Shown piece after piece: positions 1-7,950 of a DNA stretch of 39,363 bases. Each line of letters begins with the position of its first letter. Positions within the stretch are counted from its first letter, which is position 1. This stretch comes from Nesterenkonia sp. F. GTDB lineage: Bacteria > Actinomycetota > Actinomycetes > Actinomycetales > Micrococcaceae. Below the pieces are notes generated by a model that searched no databases, had not been told where the DNA came from, and was given only the letters and a program-made list of their open reading frames with translations. The DNA lies in the NCBI RefSeq assembly GCF_000220985.1, contig NZ_AFRW01000102.1:1-39363 (forward strand), in the 5' to 3' direction. The position numbers and the translations under genes are program-made.

Positions 1-2
1 GG

Positions 3-716
3 CGCCGCGCGGCGCAGGGTGCGATGTTCGGCGCCTTCATCGGCTTCCTGATGTACCTCTTCGGCCCGCAGGCGAACCCGCTGGACATCCTCTTCGCCGT
101 GCTGCTGGGCAGCGCGGTGTGGATGATCGTCGGAGTGATCGGCTACGCGGTGCGCCGGGGGCGGCGGGACTTCGCCTCCTCCTCGCAGCTGGTGGCGACC
201 TCCTTCGACGTCGTCTGCTCCTTCGACGCCGCCGGTCATGCCCGGCGGCTCATGCAGGGCGTCGGGGTCTCGAGCATGCAGCCGACGACGGCGGCGCCGG
301 GCCCGCAGGCGCCGATGCAGCAGCCGGTCCCCGGCCCGCAGCAGCCTGTGCCCGCTCAGCCGGGCGGACAGCCCGGCCCCGACGGCGGACCGCCGGCGGA
401 CGCCCAGACTCCGCAGCCCGCGGGGCCGCGGGCCGGCTACGGCGATCTGCCCGACGGCCGACCGCGCTACGGAGTGCGGACCACCAGCTCCTCGAGCGCC
501 AGCAGCGCGACGAGCGCCGCACCCGCGCCGGAGCAGCAGGGTGCCGAGGGTGCCGCGCAGGCCGCTCCGGCCGAGTCGCAGGGCGCGTCGGACCGGGAGT
601 CGGGGCAGACATCCGCAGAGCAGCAGGTGCCGGAGCAGGCGTCGGCGGAGCAGGCCGCCGGGCAGGATGCGCCGCCGCGGAAGGACGGCGACTCTTCGGA
701 GGAGACCACCCGCTGA
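3..716 (+). CDS. General-stress-type membrane protein, 5' end cut off by the window
   Basis: The frame is already open at the left edge, so the true start lies outside; an internal ATG at 24 is probably not the start. The first visible part holds two hydrophobic, glycine-rich membrane segments (GAFIGFLMYLFG and the stretch around LGSAVWMIVGVIGYAV). They are followed by RRGRRDFASSSQLVATSFDV, which resembles the conserved block of actinobacterial 'general stress protein' membrane proteins. The remaining ~140 residues are a low-complexity tail rich in Pro, Gln, Ala and Ser, with the motif GDLPDGRPRYGVR that I recall from this family's C-terminus. The biochemical role is unknown; membrane location is inferred from the segments. 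It is convergent with the GlsB-like gene. Confidence 0.7.
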   Translation, partial: RRAAQGAMFGAFIGFLMYLFGPQANPLDILFAVLLGSAVWMIVGVIGYAVRRGRRDFASSSQLVATSFDVVCSFDAAGHARRLMQGVGVSSMQPTTAAPGPQAPMQQPVPGPQQPVPAQPGGQPGPDGGPPADAQTPQPAGPRAGYGDLPDGRPRYGVRTTSSSSASSATSAAPAPEQQGAEGAAQAAPAESQGASDRESGQTSAEQQVPEQASAEQAAGQDAPPRKDGDSSEETTR

Positions 717-827
717 GTGGTCGATCCTGACGGCGCACCCGTCCCCGCACGCCGGTCCGGGGCGCCGGGTGTCCTCACGCGTGACCACTCGTCGCGCGAC
801 GGCGCCGCGGCGGCTCGTCAGAGCGGC

Positions 828-845
828 GAGCCGGGCCTCCGGCTC
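828..845. terminator. Candidate stem-loop between convergent genes
   Basis: A perfect 7-bp stem (GAGCCGG / CCGGCTC) with a 4-base loop lies in the 149-bp gap between the 3' ends of the general-stress gene and the GlsB-like gene. It has no T-run on either strand, so its role as a bidirectional terminator is a weak inference from position. Confidence 0.35.
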
Positions 846-865
846 AGGCTGTAGAAGCCCGTGCG

Positions 866-1138
866 TCAGACCTCGGAGCGCCCGCGCCCGGTCAGCGCCT
901 GCCAGAGGAAGGCGACGATCACGCCGCCGGCGATCGCGAAGATCCAGGTGCCCAGGTCGAAGAACGATTCGCCGATGCCGACGCCGAAGAGCGCCGAGGC
1001 GAGGAATCCGCCGAGCATCGCACCCAGCACGCCGGTGATCAGTGCCGCGATCCAGCCGCCGGACTGCTTCCCCGGCAGGATGGCGCGGGCGATCGCTCCG
1101 GCGATCAGTCCCAGGATGAGCCAGCCGATGATGCCCAT
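866..1138 (-). CDS. GlsB/YeaQ/YmgE family small membrane protein
   Basis: This 90-residue protein is almost entirely hydrophobic, with three membrane segments (about residues 3-25, 30-52 and 62-83). It begins MGIIGWLILGLIAGAIAR and carries the motif LPGKQSGGW, the hallmark of the GlsB/YeaQ/YmgE ('transglycosylase-associated') family. Length and layout match the family. Members are linked to envelope and general stress, but no enzymatic activity is established. The start has a strong ribosome binding site (GGAGGG, about 7 bases upstream). A possible -10 box TATGCT lies at 1204-1199 on the minus strand, giving a leader of about 55 bases. Its neighbour is another stress-type membrane protein, so both may belong to a stress response. 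Confidence 0.88.
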   Translation of the reverse strand: MGIIGWLILGLIAGAIARAILPGKQSGGWIAALITGVLGAMLGGFLASALFGVGIGESFFDLGTWIFAIAGGVIVAFLWQALTGRGRSEV

Positions 1139-1252
1139 AGGAGCCTCCCTCCGCTCGATTCGCCCCCGGACGGATCGTCGGGGGTCGTCGATGGGGTCAG
1201 CATACGGCCCCGTCCCGGCGCATCGGGAAGGCCTGCGGGCCGGTGAAGTGCG

Positions 1253-1299
1253 CGGACGCGGCCGCCGCGCGACTGATGCGCGGTGAGCGGCCGCGTCCG
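1253..1299 (-). terminator. Strong hairpin terminator after aminopeptidase P
   Basis: Perfect 13-bp arms (CGGACGCGGCCGC at 1253-1265 and its complement at 1287-1299) enclose a 21-base loop that can form a second short stem (CGCGC/GCGCG). It sits 20 bases past the stop codon of the leftward aminopeptidase gene. There is no T-run, as is common in high-GC actinobacteria. The role is inferred from position and stem strength. Confidence 0.6.
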
Positions 1300-1318
1300 T
1301 CGGACGTCGGCGACGGGA

Positions 1319-3016
1319 TCAGCCGCGGGCGCGGGTGCCGGCCTGGACCTCGCGCATCCAGGCCTCGACGTCGTCGGGCCTCCGCGGAAGCTCCGCGGAG
1401 AGGTTCTCCGCGCCGTCGGCGGTGACCAGCACGTCGTCCTCGATGCGCACCCCGATGCCGCGGTACTCCTCCGGCACGGCGAGGTCCTCGGCCTTGAAGT
1501 ACAGGCCCGGCTCGATCGTGAAGACCATGCCCGGCTCCAGCACGCCGTCCAGGTACAGCTCCCGCTTGGCCTGGGCGCAGTCGTGGACGTCCAGGCCCAG
1601 GTGGTGGCTGGTGCCGTGCGGCATCCACCGGCGGTGGTGCTGGCCGGAGTCGTCCAGGACCTCGTCCAGCGGCGCCGGCAGCAGGCCCCAGGAGTCCAGG
1701 TGCTCGGCGAGCACGGTCACCGCGGTGCGGTGCACGTCGCGGAAGCGGATCCCCGGGCGCACGACGGCGAAGGCGGCGTCGGCGGCGGCCAGCACGGCCT
1801 CGTAGACCTTCCGCTGGACGGGGGAGTAGGTGCCGTTCACCGGCAGGGTGCGGGTGATGTCGGCGGTGTAGAGCGATTCGGCCTCCACCCCGGCGTCGAG
1901 CAGCAGCAGCTCGCCGTCGCGGACGGTTCCGGTGTTGCGGATCCAATGCAGCACGGTGGCGTTGTTCCCGCTGGCGGCGATCGTGTCGTAGCCCAGATCG
2001 TTGCCCTCCAGACGGGCGCGGGAGAAGAAGGCGCCCTCGACCACGCGCTCGCCGCGGGAATGCCCGACGGCCCGCGGCAGCACTGAGACGACGTCGGAGA
2101 ATCCGGCGATCGTCGAGCGCACCGACTCACGCAGCTGCTCGATCTCCCAGTCGTCCTTGACCAGCCGCAGCTCGGAGAGCTCCTCGGCCAGCTCGGCGTC
2201 GGTGGCGTCGGAGGCCTCGAGATCCACTCCGGTGTTGATCCGCGAAGTGTCGACGAGCGCGTCGACGTCGAAGTCCACCTCGCGCAGCAGCCGGATGCGG
2301 GTGCCGCCGAGCTCGGCGGGGCCGGCGTCCTTGGTCACCGCGATCTCCAGCTGGGACACGTCGGCGGTGCGCAGGCCCAGCCGCTGACGGAACTCCTCGA
2401 GGTCCGGGCGCGGGCCGATCCAGAACTCGCCGGAGCGGGCGTCGGCGTAGAACTCCTCGGTGTCGCGGCCGGCCATCGGCTTGAAGTACAGCGTGCACTC
2501 ATGGTCGGAGCCGCCGTCGCCGGCGCCCTCCTCGACCGGTTCGAAGACCAGCGCGGCGTGCGGCTCGTGGTCCAGGCCCAGGCCGGTGAGGTGGGCGAAC
2601 GCCGAGTGCGGGCGGAAGCGGTAGTCGGTGTCGTTCGACCGGACCTTCAGCGGGCCGGCCGGGATGACCAGGCGCTCGCCGGTGTGGTTCCGCGAGACGC
2701 GGGCACGACGGCGCGCGGCATGGTCGGCCACCGCGTCGCGGGCGTGCTCGACCTGCTCGGCCGGAGCCCAGTGGGACGCCATGAACTCCTTGAAGGCTCG
2801 CGAGGTCGGCTTCTGCGACCGGTTCGAGCCGCGCTCTTCGAGCGGCTGGTCGCCGGGGCCTCCGGTCTCGCCGGAGGTGGTCTCCTGGTCGGGACCGGCG
2901 GGGGTGAGCGTGGTCCGCTCGACCGAGGAGACGACGTCGAACTCCTCCGCGCGCTCGGCCGATCCGGCCGACTCGGAGGACTCGTGGGAAGACGGGTGAT
3001 TCTGCGAACTGACCAT
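1319..3016 (-). CDS. pepP: Xaa-Pro aminopeptidase (aminopeptidase P, M24B family)
   Basis: Predicted cytosolic dinuclear-metal peptidase releasing N-terminal residues that precede proline. The 565-residue protein has a hydrophilic N-terminal extension (about residues 1-65), the aminopeptidase P N-terminal domain, then the pita-bread catalytic domain. The expected metal ligands are visible: Asp374 (LLLDAG), Asp386 (YTADIT), His471 (GTSHHLGLDVHD), Glu502 (FTIEPGLYF) and Glu526 (GVRIEDDVLV). The extension ends in RAFKEFMASHW, which I associate with actinobacterial members, so the ATG at 3016 is reasonable although its ribosome binding site (GTGGAG) is weak. The gene stands alone, divergent from the PHP gene across a large palindrome, and ends in a strong hairpin. 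Confidence 0.92.
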   Translation of the reverse strand: MVSSQNHPSSHESSESAGSAERAEEFDVVSSVERTTLTPAGPDQETTSGETGGPGDQPLEERGSNRSQKPTSRAFKEFMASHWAPAEQVEHARDAVADHAARRRARVSRNHTGERLVIPAGPLKVRSNDTDYRFRPHSAFAHLTGLGLDHEPHAALVFEPVEEGAGDGGSDHECTLYFKPMAGRDTEEFYADARSGEFWIGPRPDLEEFRQRLGLRTADVSQLEIAVTKDAGPAELGGTRIRLLREVDFDVDALVDTSRINTGVDLEASDATDAELAEELSELRLVKDDWEIEQLRESVRSTIAGFSDVVSVLPRAVGHSRGERVVEGAFFSRARLEGNDLGYDTIAASGNNATVLHWIRNTGTVRDGELLLLDAGVEAESLYTADITRTLPVNGTYSPVQRKVYEAVLAAADAAFAVVRPGIRFRDVHRTAVTVLAEHLDSWGLLPAPLDEVLDDSGQHHRRWMPHGTSHHLGLDVHDCAQAKRELYLDGVLEPGMVFTIEPGLYFKAEDLAVPEEYRGIGVRIEDDVLVTADGAENLSAELPRRPDDVEAWMREVQAGTRARG

Positions 3017-3084
3017 GCTCCACAGTCTGTCACTTCGGTGCGCGCGGTCCCACCGGCGAGCGGCCGTCTCCGCCGATCCTCCTG

Positions 3085-3152
3085 CGTGTCACGTCCGGCC
3101 CCTGTTGTCACGTCCCGGCCCGGACGTGACAACAGGGCCCGGACGTGACACG
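3085..3152. repeat. 68-bp near-perfect palindrome with four copies of TGTCACGTCC
   Basis: Two 31-base arms (3085-3115 and 3122-3152) pair at 30 of 31 positions around the 6-base centre CGGCCC. Each arm contains the 10-mer TGTCACGTCC twice with starts 19 bases apart: 3087 and 3106 forward, and the complement GGACGTGACA at 3122 and 3141. A further outer pair, GATCCTCC at 3075-3082 and GGAGGATC at 3161-3168, extends the symmetry. It lies between the divergent starts of pepP and the PHP gene, so it is not a normal terminator position. It could be a multi-site operator, a REP/MITE-like mobile palindrome or a cruciform. I see no second copy in this window. Confidence 0.9.
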
Positions 3153-3226
3153 CCGGACGGGGAGGATCGCGGGGGCGGGGGATGAGACGCCGCGTCGCCG
3201 AGACGCGGGGCGCGCCTCCGCGGGGA

Positions 3227-3232
3227 TACAGT
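3227..3232 (+). promoter_or_regulatory. -10 box of the PHP gene, leaderless layout
   Basis: TACAGT fits TAnnnT and is followed by 7 bases and then ATG at 3240. A start about 7 bases past the box would put the first transcribed base on or next to the A of ATG. No clear -35 is visible. Confidence 0.45.
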
Positions 3233-3239
3233 GAGGGAC

Positions 3240-4096
3240 ATGGGCGTCGACCTGCATGCGCACTCCTGGTACTCCGACGGCACCCAGCCCCCGGCGGCCG
3301 TGGTGGCCGCCGCCGCCCGCGCGGGGCTGGACGGCATCGCGCTGACCGACCACGACACCACCGCCGGCTGGGCGGAGGCGATGCGCGCCGCGGGGGAGCA
3401 CGGGGTGCTGCTGTCCCGGGGATGGAGATCACCACGCTCTCCTCGGATGCGATCAGCGTGCACATGCTCAGCTACCTCCACGACCCGCACGAGCCCCGGC
3501 TCGCGGAGGCGATCCGCGGGGCCCGCGGCGGGCGCTGGGAGCGGGCGCGACGGATGACCGAGCGGCTCGCCCAGGACTTTCCGCTGACCTGGGAGGACGT
3601 GTTGGCTCAGGTCGCGGACGGCGCCACGCTGGGTCGGCCGCACCTGGCCGACGCGCTGGTCGCCGTCGGCGTCGTCGCCGACCGGCAGCAGGCCTTCGAC
3701 CGCCTGCTGCACCGCAGCTCGCCGTACTACGTGCCGCAGCTGAACATGCGTCCGGACGAGGCGATCCGGCTGATCCGTCACGCCGGGGGAGTGCCGGTGC
3801 TCGCCCACGGGATGGCCTCCGCGCGCGGCCGGACGCTCTCGTCCGAGCAGCTGGAGGACCTCGTCGAGGCCGGGCTCGGCGGCGTCGAGGTCCATCACCG
3901 GGACAACCCGCCGCAGGGGCGGCAGGTGCTGCTCGAGCTGGCCGCGCGCCACGATCTGCTGGTCACCGGGTCCTCGGACTACCACGGAGCCGGCAAGCCG
4001 AACCTGATCGGGGAGAACACCACCGATCTGGACACCGTCGCGGAGCTGCTCGATCTCGCCACCGGCGTCCCGGCGTACGGCCATCTGCCGCGTTGA
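3240..4096 (+). pseudogene. PHP-domain phosphoesterase, broken by a single-base frameshift
   Basis: The N-terminal part reads MGVDLHAHSWYSDGT..IALTDHDTTAGW, the classical PHP metal-binding start (HxH, then DHD). This frame fails near 3410-3420. From there the next frame continues with PGMEITTLSSDAISVHMLSY, the correct family sequence, through GRPHLADAL and VLAHGM to the final TGSSDYHG. The span is 857 bases, one short of 286 codons, so one base appears missing at the VLL/VPGME junction beside the CCCGGGG run. The two halves together would give about 285 residues, the usual size of YciV/TrpH-like PHP phosphoesterases, some of which act on 3',5'-nucleoside bisphosphates or short RNA. Both halves keep high-GC third positions, arguing for a recent event or a sequence error. 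ATG 3240 is favoured by the promoter spacing; GTG 3231 is an alternative. Confidence 0.85.
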
Positions 4097-4097
4097 G

Positions 4098-4130
4098 GCG
4101 CGAATGAAGCGCGAATGAAGCGCGAACGAG
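4098..4130. repeat. Three tandem copies of an 11-bp repeat
   Basis: GCGCGAATGAA occurs at 4098-4108 and 4109-4119, followed by the 9/11 match GCGCGAACGAG at 4120-4130. The array begins right after the PHP stop codon. It may be a slippage tract; no function is evident. Confidence 0.8.
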
Positions 4131-4201
4131 GAGCGAGTCGCCCTCGACCCGGCCCGCGGGCGCGTCGGCCCCACGGACGGACAGCCGCCGGCGAGGTCCC
4201 G

Positions 4202-4207
4202 TAGACT
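4202..4207 (+). promoter_or_regulatory. -10 box of the TetR gene, leaderless layout
   Basis: TAGACT is followed by 8 bases and ATG at 4216. No Shine-Dalgarno sequence is present, so the transcript probably starts at or just before the start codon. Confidence 0.5.
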
Positions 4208-4215
4208 GGGACGCC

Positions 4216-4884
4216 ATGACCGACGACGTCCTCCCCGCCCCGGCGCCGCAGCGTGCCCGGCGGCTGCCGCGCGCCCAGCGTCGGAGCCAGCTGCTCGACA
4301 GCGCGCTGCAGGTCTTCGTCGCCAAGGGGTACCACAGCACGTCGATGGACGACATCGCCGAGGTCGCGGAGGTCTCCAAGCCGGTGCTGTATCAGCACTT
4401 CCCGGGCAAGCATGAGCTCTTCCTGGATCTGCTGGAGACGCATCTGGGCCAGCTCGAGGAGATGCTGGTCGCCGCGCTGAGCTCCACCGATGACAACAAG
4501 GAGCGCGTCACGGCGACGATGACCGCCTTCTACGAGTTCATCTCCCGCGAGGACGAGGCCTACCGGCTGCTGCTCACCTCCGGGATGGACAACGACGAGG
4601 CCGTCGAGTCCCGGCTGGACCGCTTCTTCGACCGGGTCGCGGGTCGCATCGCCGAGGTCATCGTCGACGACACCGGCCAGCCGATGGCCGAGGCCACGCT
4701 GCTCGGCCACGGGCTGATCGGCATGGTCACCGCCGCCGCGCGGCACTGGTCCCGGCTCTCGGAACGTCCTGATCTGGACGTCTCCTCGCAGCTGACCTCC
4801 CGGCTGGCCTGGCGGGGGATCTCGGGCTTCCCCAAGGAGGGCGAGGCCGCCTCCGGCGACTCGGCCGCCTCGGCGCCGGACTGA
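4216..4884 (+). CDS. TetR/AcrR family transcriptional regulator
   Basis: 222 residues, a normal TetR length. The N-terminal helix-turn-helix is clear at about residues 25-75: QLLDSALQVFVAKGYHSTSM, then IAEVAEVSKPVLYQHFPGK, the typical recognition helix and its YxHF follow-up. The C-terminal ligand-binding and dimerisation half (about residues 80-205) is not recognisable for any ligand. The last 15 residues are an Ala/Ser/Asp-rich tail. It precedes DUF3107 and a DEAD-box helicase in the same direction, an arrangement I recall from other Micrococcaceae, but DUF3107 has its own promoter. Ligand and target genes cannot be read from the sequence; autoregulation is possible but no operator stands out. 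Confidence 0.9.
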   Translation: MTDDVLPAPAPQRARRLPRAQRRSQLLDSALQVFVAKGYHSTSMDDIAEVAEVSKPVLYQHFPGKHELFLDLLETHLGQLEEMLVAALSSTDDNKERVTATMTAFYEFISREDEAYRLLLTSGMDNDEAVESRLDRFFDRVAGRIAEVIVDDTGQPMAEATLLGHGLIGMVTAAARHWSRLSERPDLDVSSQLTSRLAWRGISGFPKEGEAASGDSAASAPD

Positions 4885-4979
4885 GGCGGCGTCGCACGCC
4901 GTCGTCGGCGCGGCCGCGATCGCGGCCCCGATCGCGGCCCGGGTCAGAGGCCGGTGAGGTGCTGAGCCGACGTGGTGGG

Positions 4980-4985
4980 TAGTAT
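4980..4985 (+). promoter_or_regulatory. Strong -10 box upstream of DUF3107
   Basis: TAGTAT is one of the best TAnnnT boxes in the window. Eight bases later stands ATG 4994, which is in frame with the DUF3107 start at 5105. Transcripts starting here either have a leader of about 110 bases or are leaderless for an N-terminally extended form. Confidence 0.55.
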
Positions 4986-5104
4986 CGGGGAGGATGACGA
5001 CGTCGTCCCGTCGGCCGTCCGCGGCCGCAGGGTCCGGCGTCGGAGCGGAGACGTCAGAGGCCGCGCGGGCTCCGTGCGGCCCTGCAGAGACACGGAGGAG
5101 CACC

Positions 5105-5338
5105 ATGGAAGTACGCATCGGAGTGCAGAACGTCACCCGCGAGATCGTCGTCGAGACCGATGCCACCGCCGAGGACGTGCAGCAGCGCGTCGCCGAAGCG
5201 GTCGAGCAGAACAAGCCGCTGCTGAGCCTGCAGGACCGTCGGGAGAAGACCATCGTGGTCCCCGTCGCGTCCATCGGCTACGTGGAGATCGGCTCCGACA
5301 CCAAGCAGACTGTCGGCTTCGCCGCAGTCGCCGAATGA
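5105..5338 (+). CDS. DUF3107 family protein
   Basis: A 77-residue soluble protein, MEVRIGVQNVTREIVVETDA to the C-terminal GFAAVAE, matching the short actinobacterial DUF3107 family (about 75 residues). No function is established for the family. This ATG is chosen because GGAGGAG stands 4 bases upstream. The frame is open to ATG 4994, which would add 37 residues rich in Ala, Ser and Arg; that start has leaderless promoter spacing, so a second isoform is possible. The stop overlaps a possible ATG (5335) of the helicase gene, so the two are probably transcribed together. Confidence 0.88.
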   Translation: MEVRIGVQNVTREIVVETDATAEDVQQRVAEAVEQNKPLLSLQDRREKTIVVPVASIGYVEIGSDTKQTVGFAAVAE

Positions 5339-5346
5339 AAGAACCT

Positions 5347-6978
5347 ATGACTGAACAGACCACAGCATCGGCCGATGAGGCCGAGTCGACGCAGGCCGCC
5401 GAGGAGCAGGTGACCTTCGCCGACTTCGCGGTCCGCCCCGAGATCGTCGCGGCCCTGGAGGAGAAGGGCATCGTCACGCCCTTCCCGATCCAGGCGGAGA
5501 CGCTGCCCATCGCCCTGGGCGGCAGCGACATCATCGGCCAGGCCAAGACCGGAACGGGCAAGACCCTCGGCTTCGGCATCCCCGCCCTGCAGCGGGTGAC
5601 CACGCCCGACGACGCCGGCTTCGACGGGATGGAGGCGCCCGGCGCCCCGCAGGCGCTGATCGTCACGCCCACGCGCGAGCTCGCCGTGCAGGTCGCCGAG
5701 GACATCAAGGTCGCCGGCGCCCAGCGCGGCGCCCGGGTGGCCACGATCTACGGCGGCCGCGCCTACGAGCCCCAGATCGAGGAGCTGCAGCGCGGCGTCG
5801 AGATCGTCGTCGGCACTCCCGGTCGGCTGATCGACCTGCACCGTCAGCGCTACCTGAAGCTGAAGAACATCAACATCGTCGTGCTCGACGAGGCTGACGA
5901 GATGCTCGACCTCGGCTTCCTGCCCGACGTGGAGAAGATCCTCTCGGCCGTGCCGGAGATCGGCCGCCAGACCATGCTGTTCTCGGCGACCATGCCGGGG
6001 CCGGTGGTCTCCATGGCTCGCCGGTACATGACCAAGCCGACCCACATCCGCGCGGCCGATCCGGCCGACGAGGGTGTGACCAAGAAGGACATCCGGCAGG
6101 TCATCTACCGCGCCCACCAGCTGGACAAGGACGAAGTCATCGCCCGGATCCTGCAGGCCGAGGGGCGCGGCCGCACGATCATCTTCACCCGGACCAAGCG
6201 CCAGGCCGACAAGCTCTCCGCCGAGCTGATCTCCCGAGGCTTCGCCGCCGGGGCGATCCACGGCGACCTCGGCCAGGGCGCGCGCGAGCAGGCGCTTCGG
6301 GCCTTCCGCACCGAGAAGATCGACGTGCTGGTGGCCACCGACGTCGCCGCCCGCGGCATCGACGTCACCGACGTCACCCACGTCATCAACCTCACCGCGC
6401 CCGAGGACGAGAAGGCCTATCTGCACCGCATCGGCCGCACCGGCCGCGCGGGGCAGAAGGGCACGGCGGTGACCTTCGTGGACTGGCAGGACGTTCCGCG
6501 CTGGAAGCTGATCAACAACGCGCTGGGGCTGGGCGTGGACGAGCCGGTGGAGACTTACTCCTCGTCGCCGCACCTCTACGAGGACCTCGACATCCCGAAG
6601 GGCACCAAGGGGCGTCTGCCGCGCCACAAGCGCTCCAAGACCGGGCTGGACGACGAGAAGCTCGAGGAGCTGGGCGGCGCCGACGCCGACAGCCGCAAGG
6701 GCTCGTCCTCGCGCGGCCAGGGCCGGGAAGACTCGGGCCGGGGCAGTTCAGGCCGGGGCGGATCGGGACGCGGCGGCGGCCGACGGCGCACGCGCCGGTC
6801 CTCCGACGACGCCGGGGGTCAGAGCGGTCAGAAGGACCAGGCCGGCGAATCGAGTCGGAGCGGATCCGGCGGCGGTCAGCGGCGCCGGCGGCGTCGTCGT
6901 CGCGGCGGGTCCTCGGGCTCCGGTGCGGAGAGCGGGTCCTCCAACGGCGACGGCGGACAGGCCGGCTCGGGCGCCTGA
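5347..6978 (+). CDS. DEAD-box ATP-dependent RNA helicase
   Basis: RNA-unwinding ATPase of superfamily 2, likely cytosolic and involved in RNA decay, ribosome assembly or cold response. All core motifs are present in order: Q motif (FPIQAETLPIAL), I (AKTGTGKT), Ia (PTRELAVQ), Ib (GTPGRL), II (VLDEADEM), III (SAT), IV (IIFTRTKRQ), V (VATDVAARGIDV) and VI (HRIGRTGRAG). After the core (to about residue 385) comes a tail of about 150 residues rich in Arg, Gly and Ser with RGG-like repeats and runs of arginine, typical of RNA-binding extensions. The start at 5347 gives 543 residues. The in-frame ATG at 5335, overlapping the DUF3107 stop as ATGA, would add MKEP and fits translational coupling; neither has a good ribosome binding site. 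Confidence 0.95.
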   Translation: MTEQTTASADEAESTQAAEEQVTFADFAVRPEIVAALEEKGIVTPFPIQAETLPIALGGSDIIGQAKTGTGKTLGFGIPALQRVTTPDDAGFDGMEAPGAPQALIVTPTRELAVQVAEDIKVAGAQRGARVATIYGGRAYEPQIEELQRGVEIVVGTPGRLIDLHRQRYLKLKNINIVVLDEADEMLDLGFLPDVEKILSAVPEIGRQTMLFSATMPGPVVSMARRYMTKPTHIRAADPADEGVTKKDIRQVIYRAHQLDKDEVIARILQAEGRGRTIIFTRTKRQADKLSAELISRGFAAGAIHGDLGQGAREQALRAFRTEKIDVLVATDVAARGIDVTDVTHVINLTAPEDEKAYLHRIGRTGRAGQKGTAVTFVDWQDVPRWKLINNALGLGVDEPVETYSSSPHLYEDLDIPKGTKGRLPRHKRSKTGLDDEKLEELGGADADSRKGSSSRGQGREDSGRGSSGRGGSGRGGGRRRTRRSSDDAGGQSGQKDQAGESSRSGSGGGQRRRRRRRRGGSSGSGAESGSSNGDGGQAGSGA

Positions 6979-7005
6979 GCCCGGGCCGAGGCAGGATCTT
7001 CATCG

Positions 7006-7950
7006 GTGACGACCGCATTCGACCCGGACGGCCCGTCGCTGGTGCTCGAGGGCGAGAACCTCGAGCACCTGCGCGGGCTGCCGGACGGCGGCTTCGCCAT
7101 GATCTATCTGGACCCGCCGTTCAACACCGGTCGGGCACGGACCAGCGTCCGCACCAGCACCACCCGGCACGCCGAGGGCGCCCACGTGGGTTTCGGCGGA
7201 CGACGCTATGAGACGGTGCGCCGGCTGCTGGCCGCCTACGACGACTCCTTCACCGACTACTGGGAGTTCCTCGAGCCGCGGCTGCTGGAGGCCTGGCGGC
7301 TGCTCGACCGGACCGGCACGCTGTATCTGCACCTGGACTACCGCGAGGTGCACTACGCGAAGGTGATGCTCGACGTCATCTTCGGCCGCGAGTGCTTCCT
7401 CAACGAGATCGTCTGGGCCTATGACTACGGGGGCCGGACGAAGAAGCGCTGGCCGACGAAGCACGACACCATCCTGGTGTATGTGAAGGACCCGCAGGAT
7501 TATCACTTCGACGCCGAGGCTGTCGACCGCGAGCCCTACATGGCCCCCGGGCTGGTCACTCCGGAGAAGGCCGCCCGCGGGAAGCTGCCCACCGACGTCT
7601 GGTGGCACACCATCGTCTCGCCGACGGGCCGCGAGAAGACCGGCTACCCGACGCAGAAGCCCACCGGGCTGCTGCGCCGGATGGTCGCCGCCTCCTCCCG
7701 GCCCGGCGACTGGGTGCTGGACTTCTTCGCCGGCTCCGGGACGCTGGGCGCGGTCGCCGCCGAGACGGGCCGCCGCTTCGTCTGCATCGACTCCTCGCCG
7801 CACGCCGTCGAGGTGATGGGTCGTCGGCTGGGCGCCCACGCCGAGGTGCGTCCGGCGGAGACGGATCAGGAGCCGGGCCGGGGCCCGGGGTCGGATGGGG
7901 CGGACGGGCCGCACGGGCCGCGCGCCGAGGAGCAGGAGGTGCTGTCGTGA
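7006..7950 (+). CDS. Orphan DNA methyltransferase, beta type (N6-adenine or N4-cytosine)
   Basis: The 314-residue protein has the catalytic motif DPPF at residues 36-39 near the N-terminus and the S-adenosylmethionine-binding motif FFAGSGT at about 240-246 near the C-terminus. That order defines beta-class amino-methyltransferases. YPTQKP at the motif X region also fits. Phe in DPPF occurs in both N6-adenine and N4-cytosine enzymes, so the base methylated is not certain. No restriction endonuclease, specificity subunit or Vsr gene is nearby, so it looks solitary. The start is GTG 7006, 27 bases past the helicase stop. Its own stop overlaps the start of the ABC transporter ATPase gene (GTGA), suggesting cotranscription with an apparently unrelated transporter. 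Confidence 0.9.
   Translation: MTTAFDPDGPSLVLEGENLEHLRGLPDGGFAMIYLDPPFNTGRARTSVRTSTTRHAEGAHVGFGGRRYETVRRLLAAYDDSFTDYWEFLEPRLLEAWRLLDRTGTLYLHLDYREVHYAKVMLDVIFGRECFLNEIVWAYDYGGRTKKRWPTKHDTILVYVKDPQDYHFDAEAVDREPYMAPGLVTPEKAARGKLPTDVWWHTIVSPTGREKTGYPTQKPTGLLRRMVAASSRPGDWVLDFFAGSGTLGAVAAETGRRFVCIDSSPHAVEVMGRRLGAHAEVRPAETDQEPGRGPGSDGADGPHGPRAEEQEVLS

Noticed and set aside
3405-3425. Programmed ribosomal frameshift in the PHP gene
   Set aside because: No slippery heptamer followed by a structured element was seen, and a second unrelated gene in the window has the same one-base defect, favouring sequence error or simple mutation.
4912-4927. 16-bp perfect palindrome GGCCGCGATCGCGGCC after the TetR gene
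   Set aside because: Zero-loop GC palindromes arise easily in such GC-rich DNA; without a loop or T-run I would not call it a terminator or site.
7006-7950. Restriction-modification or other phage defence system around the methyltransferase
   Set aside because: Both neighbours are housekeeping or transport genes; no nuclease, specificity or defence-type gene is adjacent.
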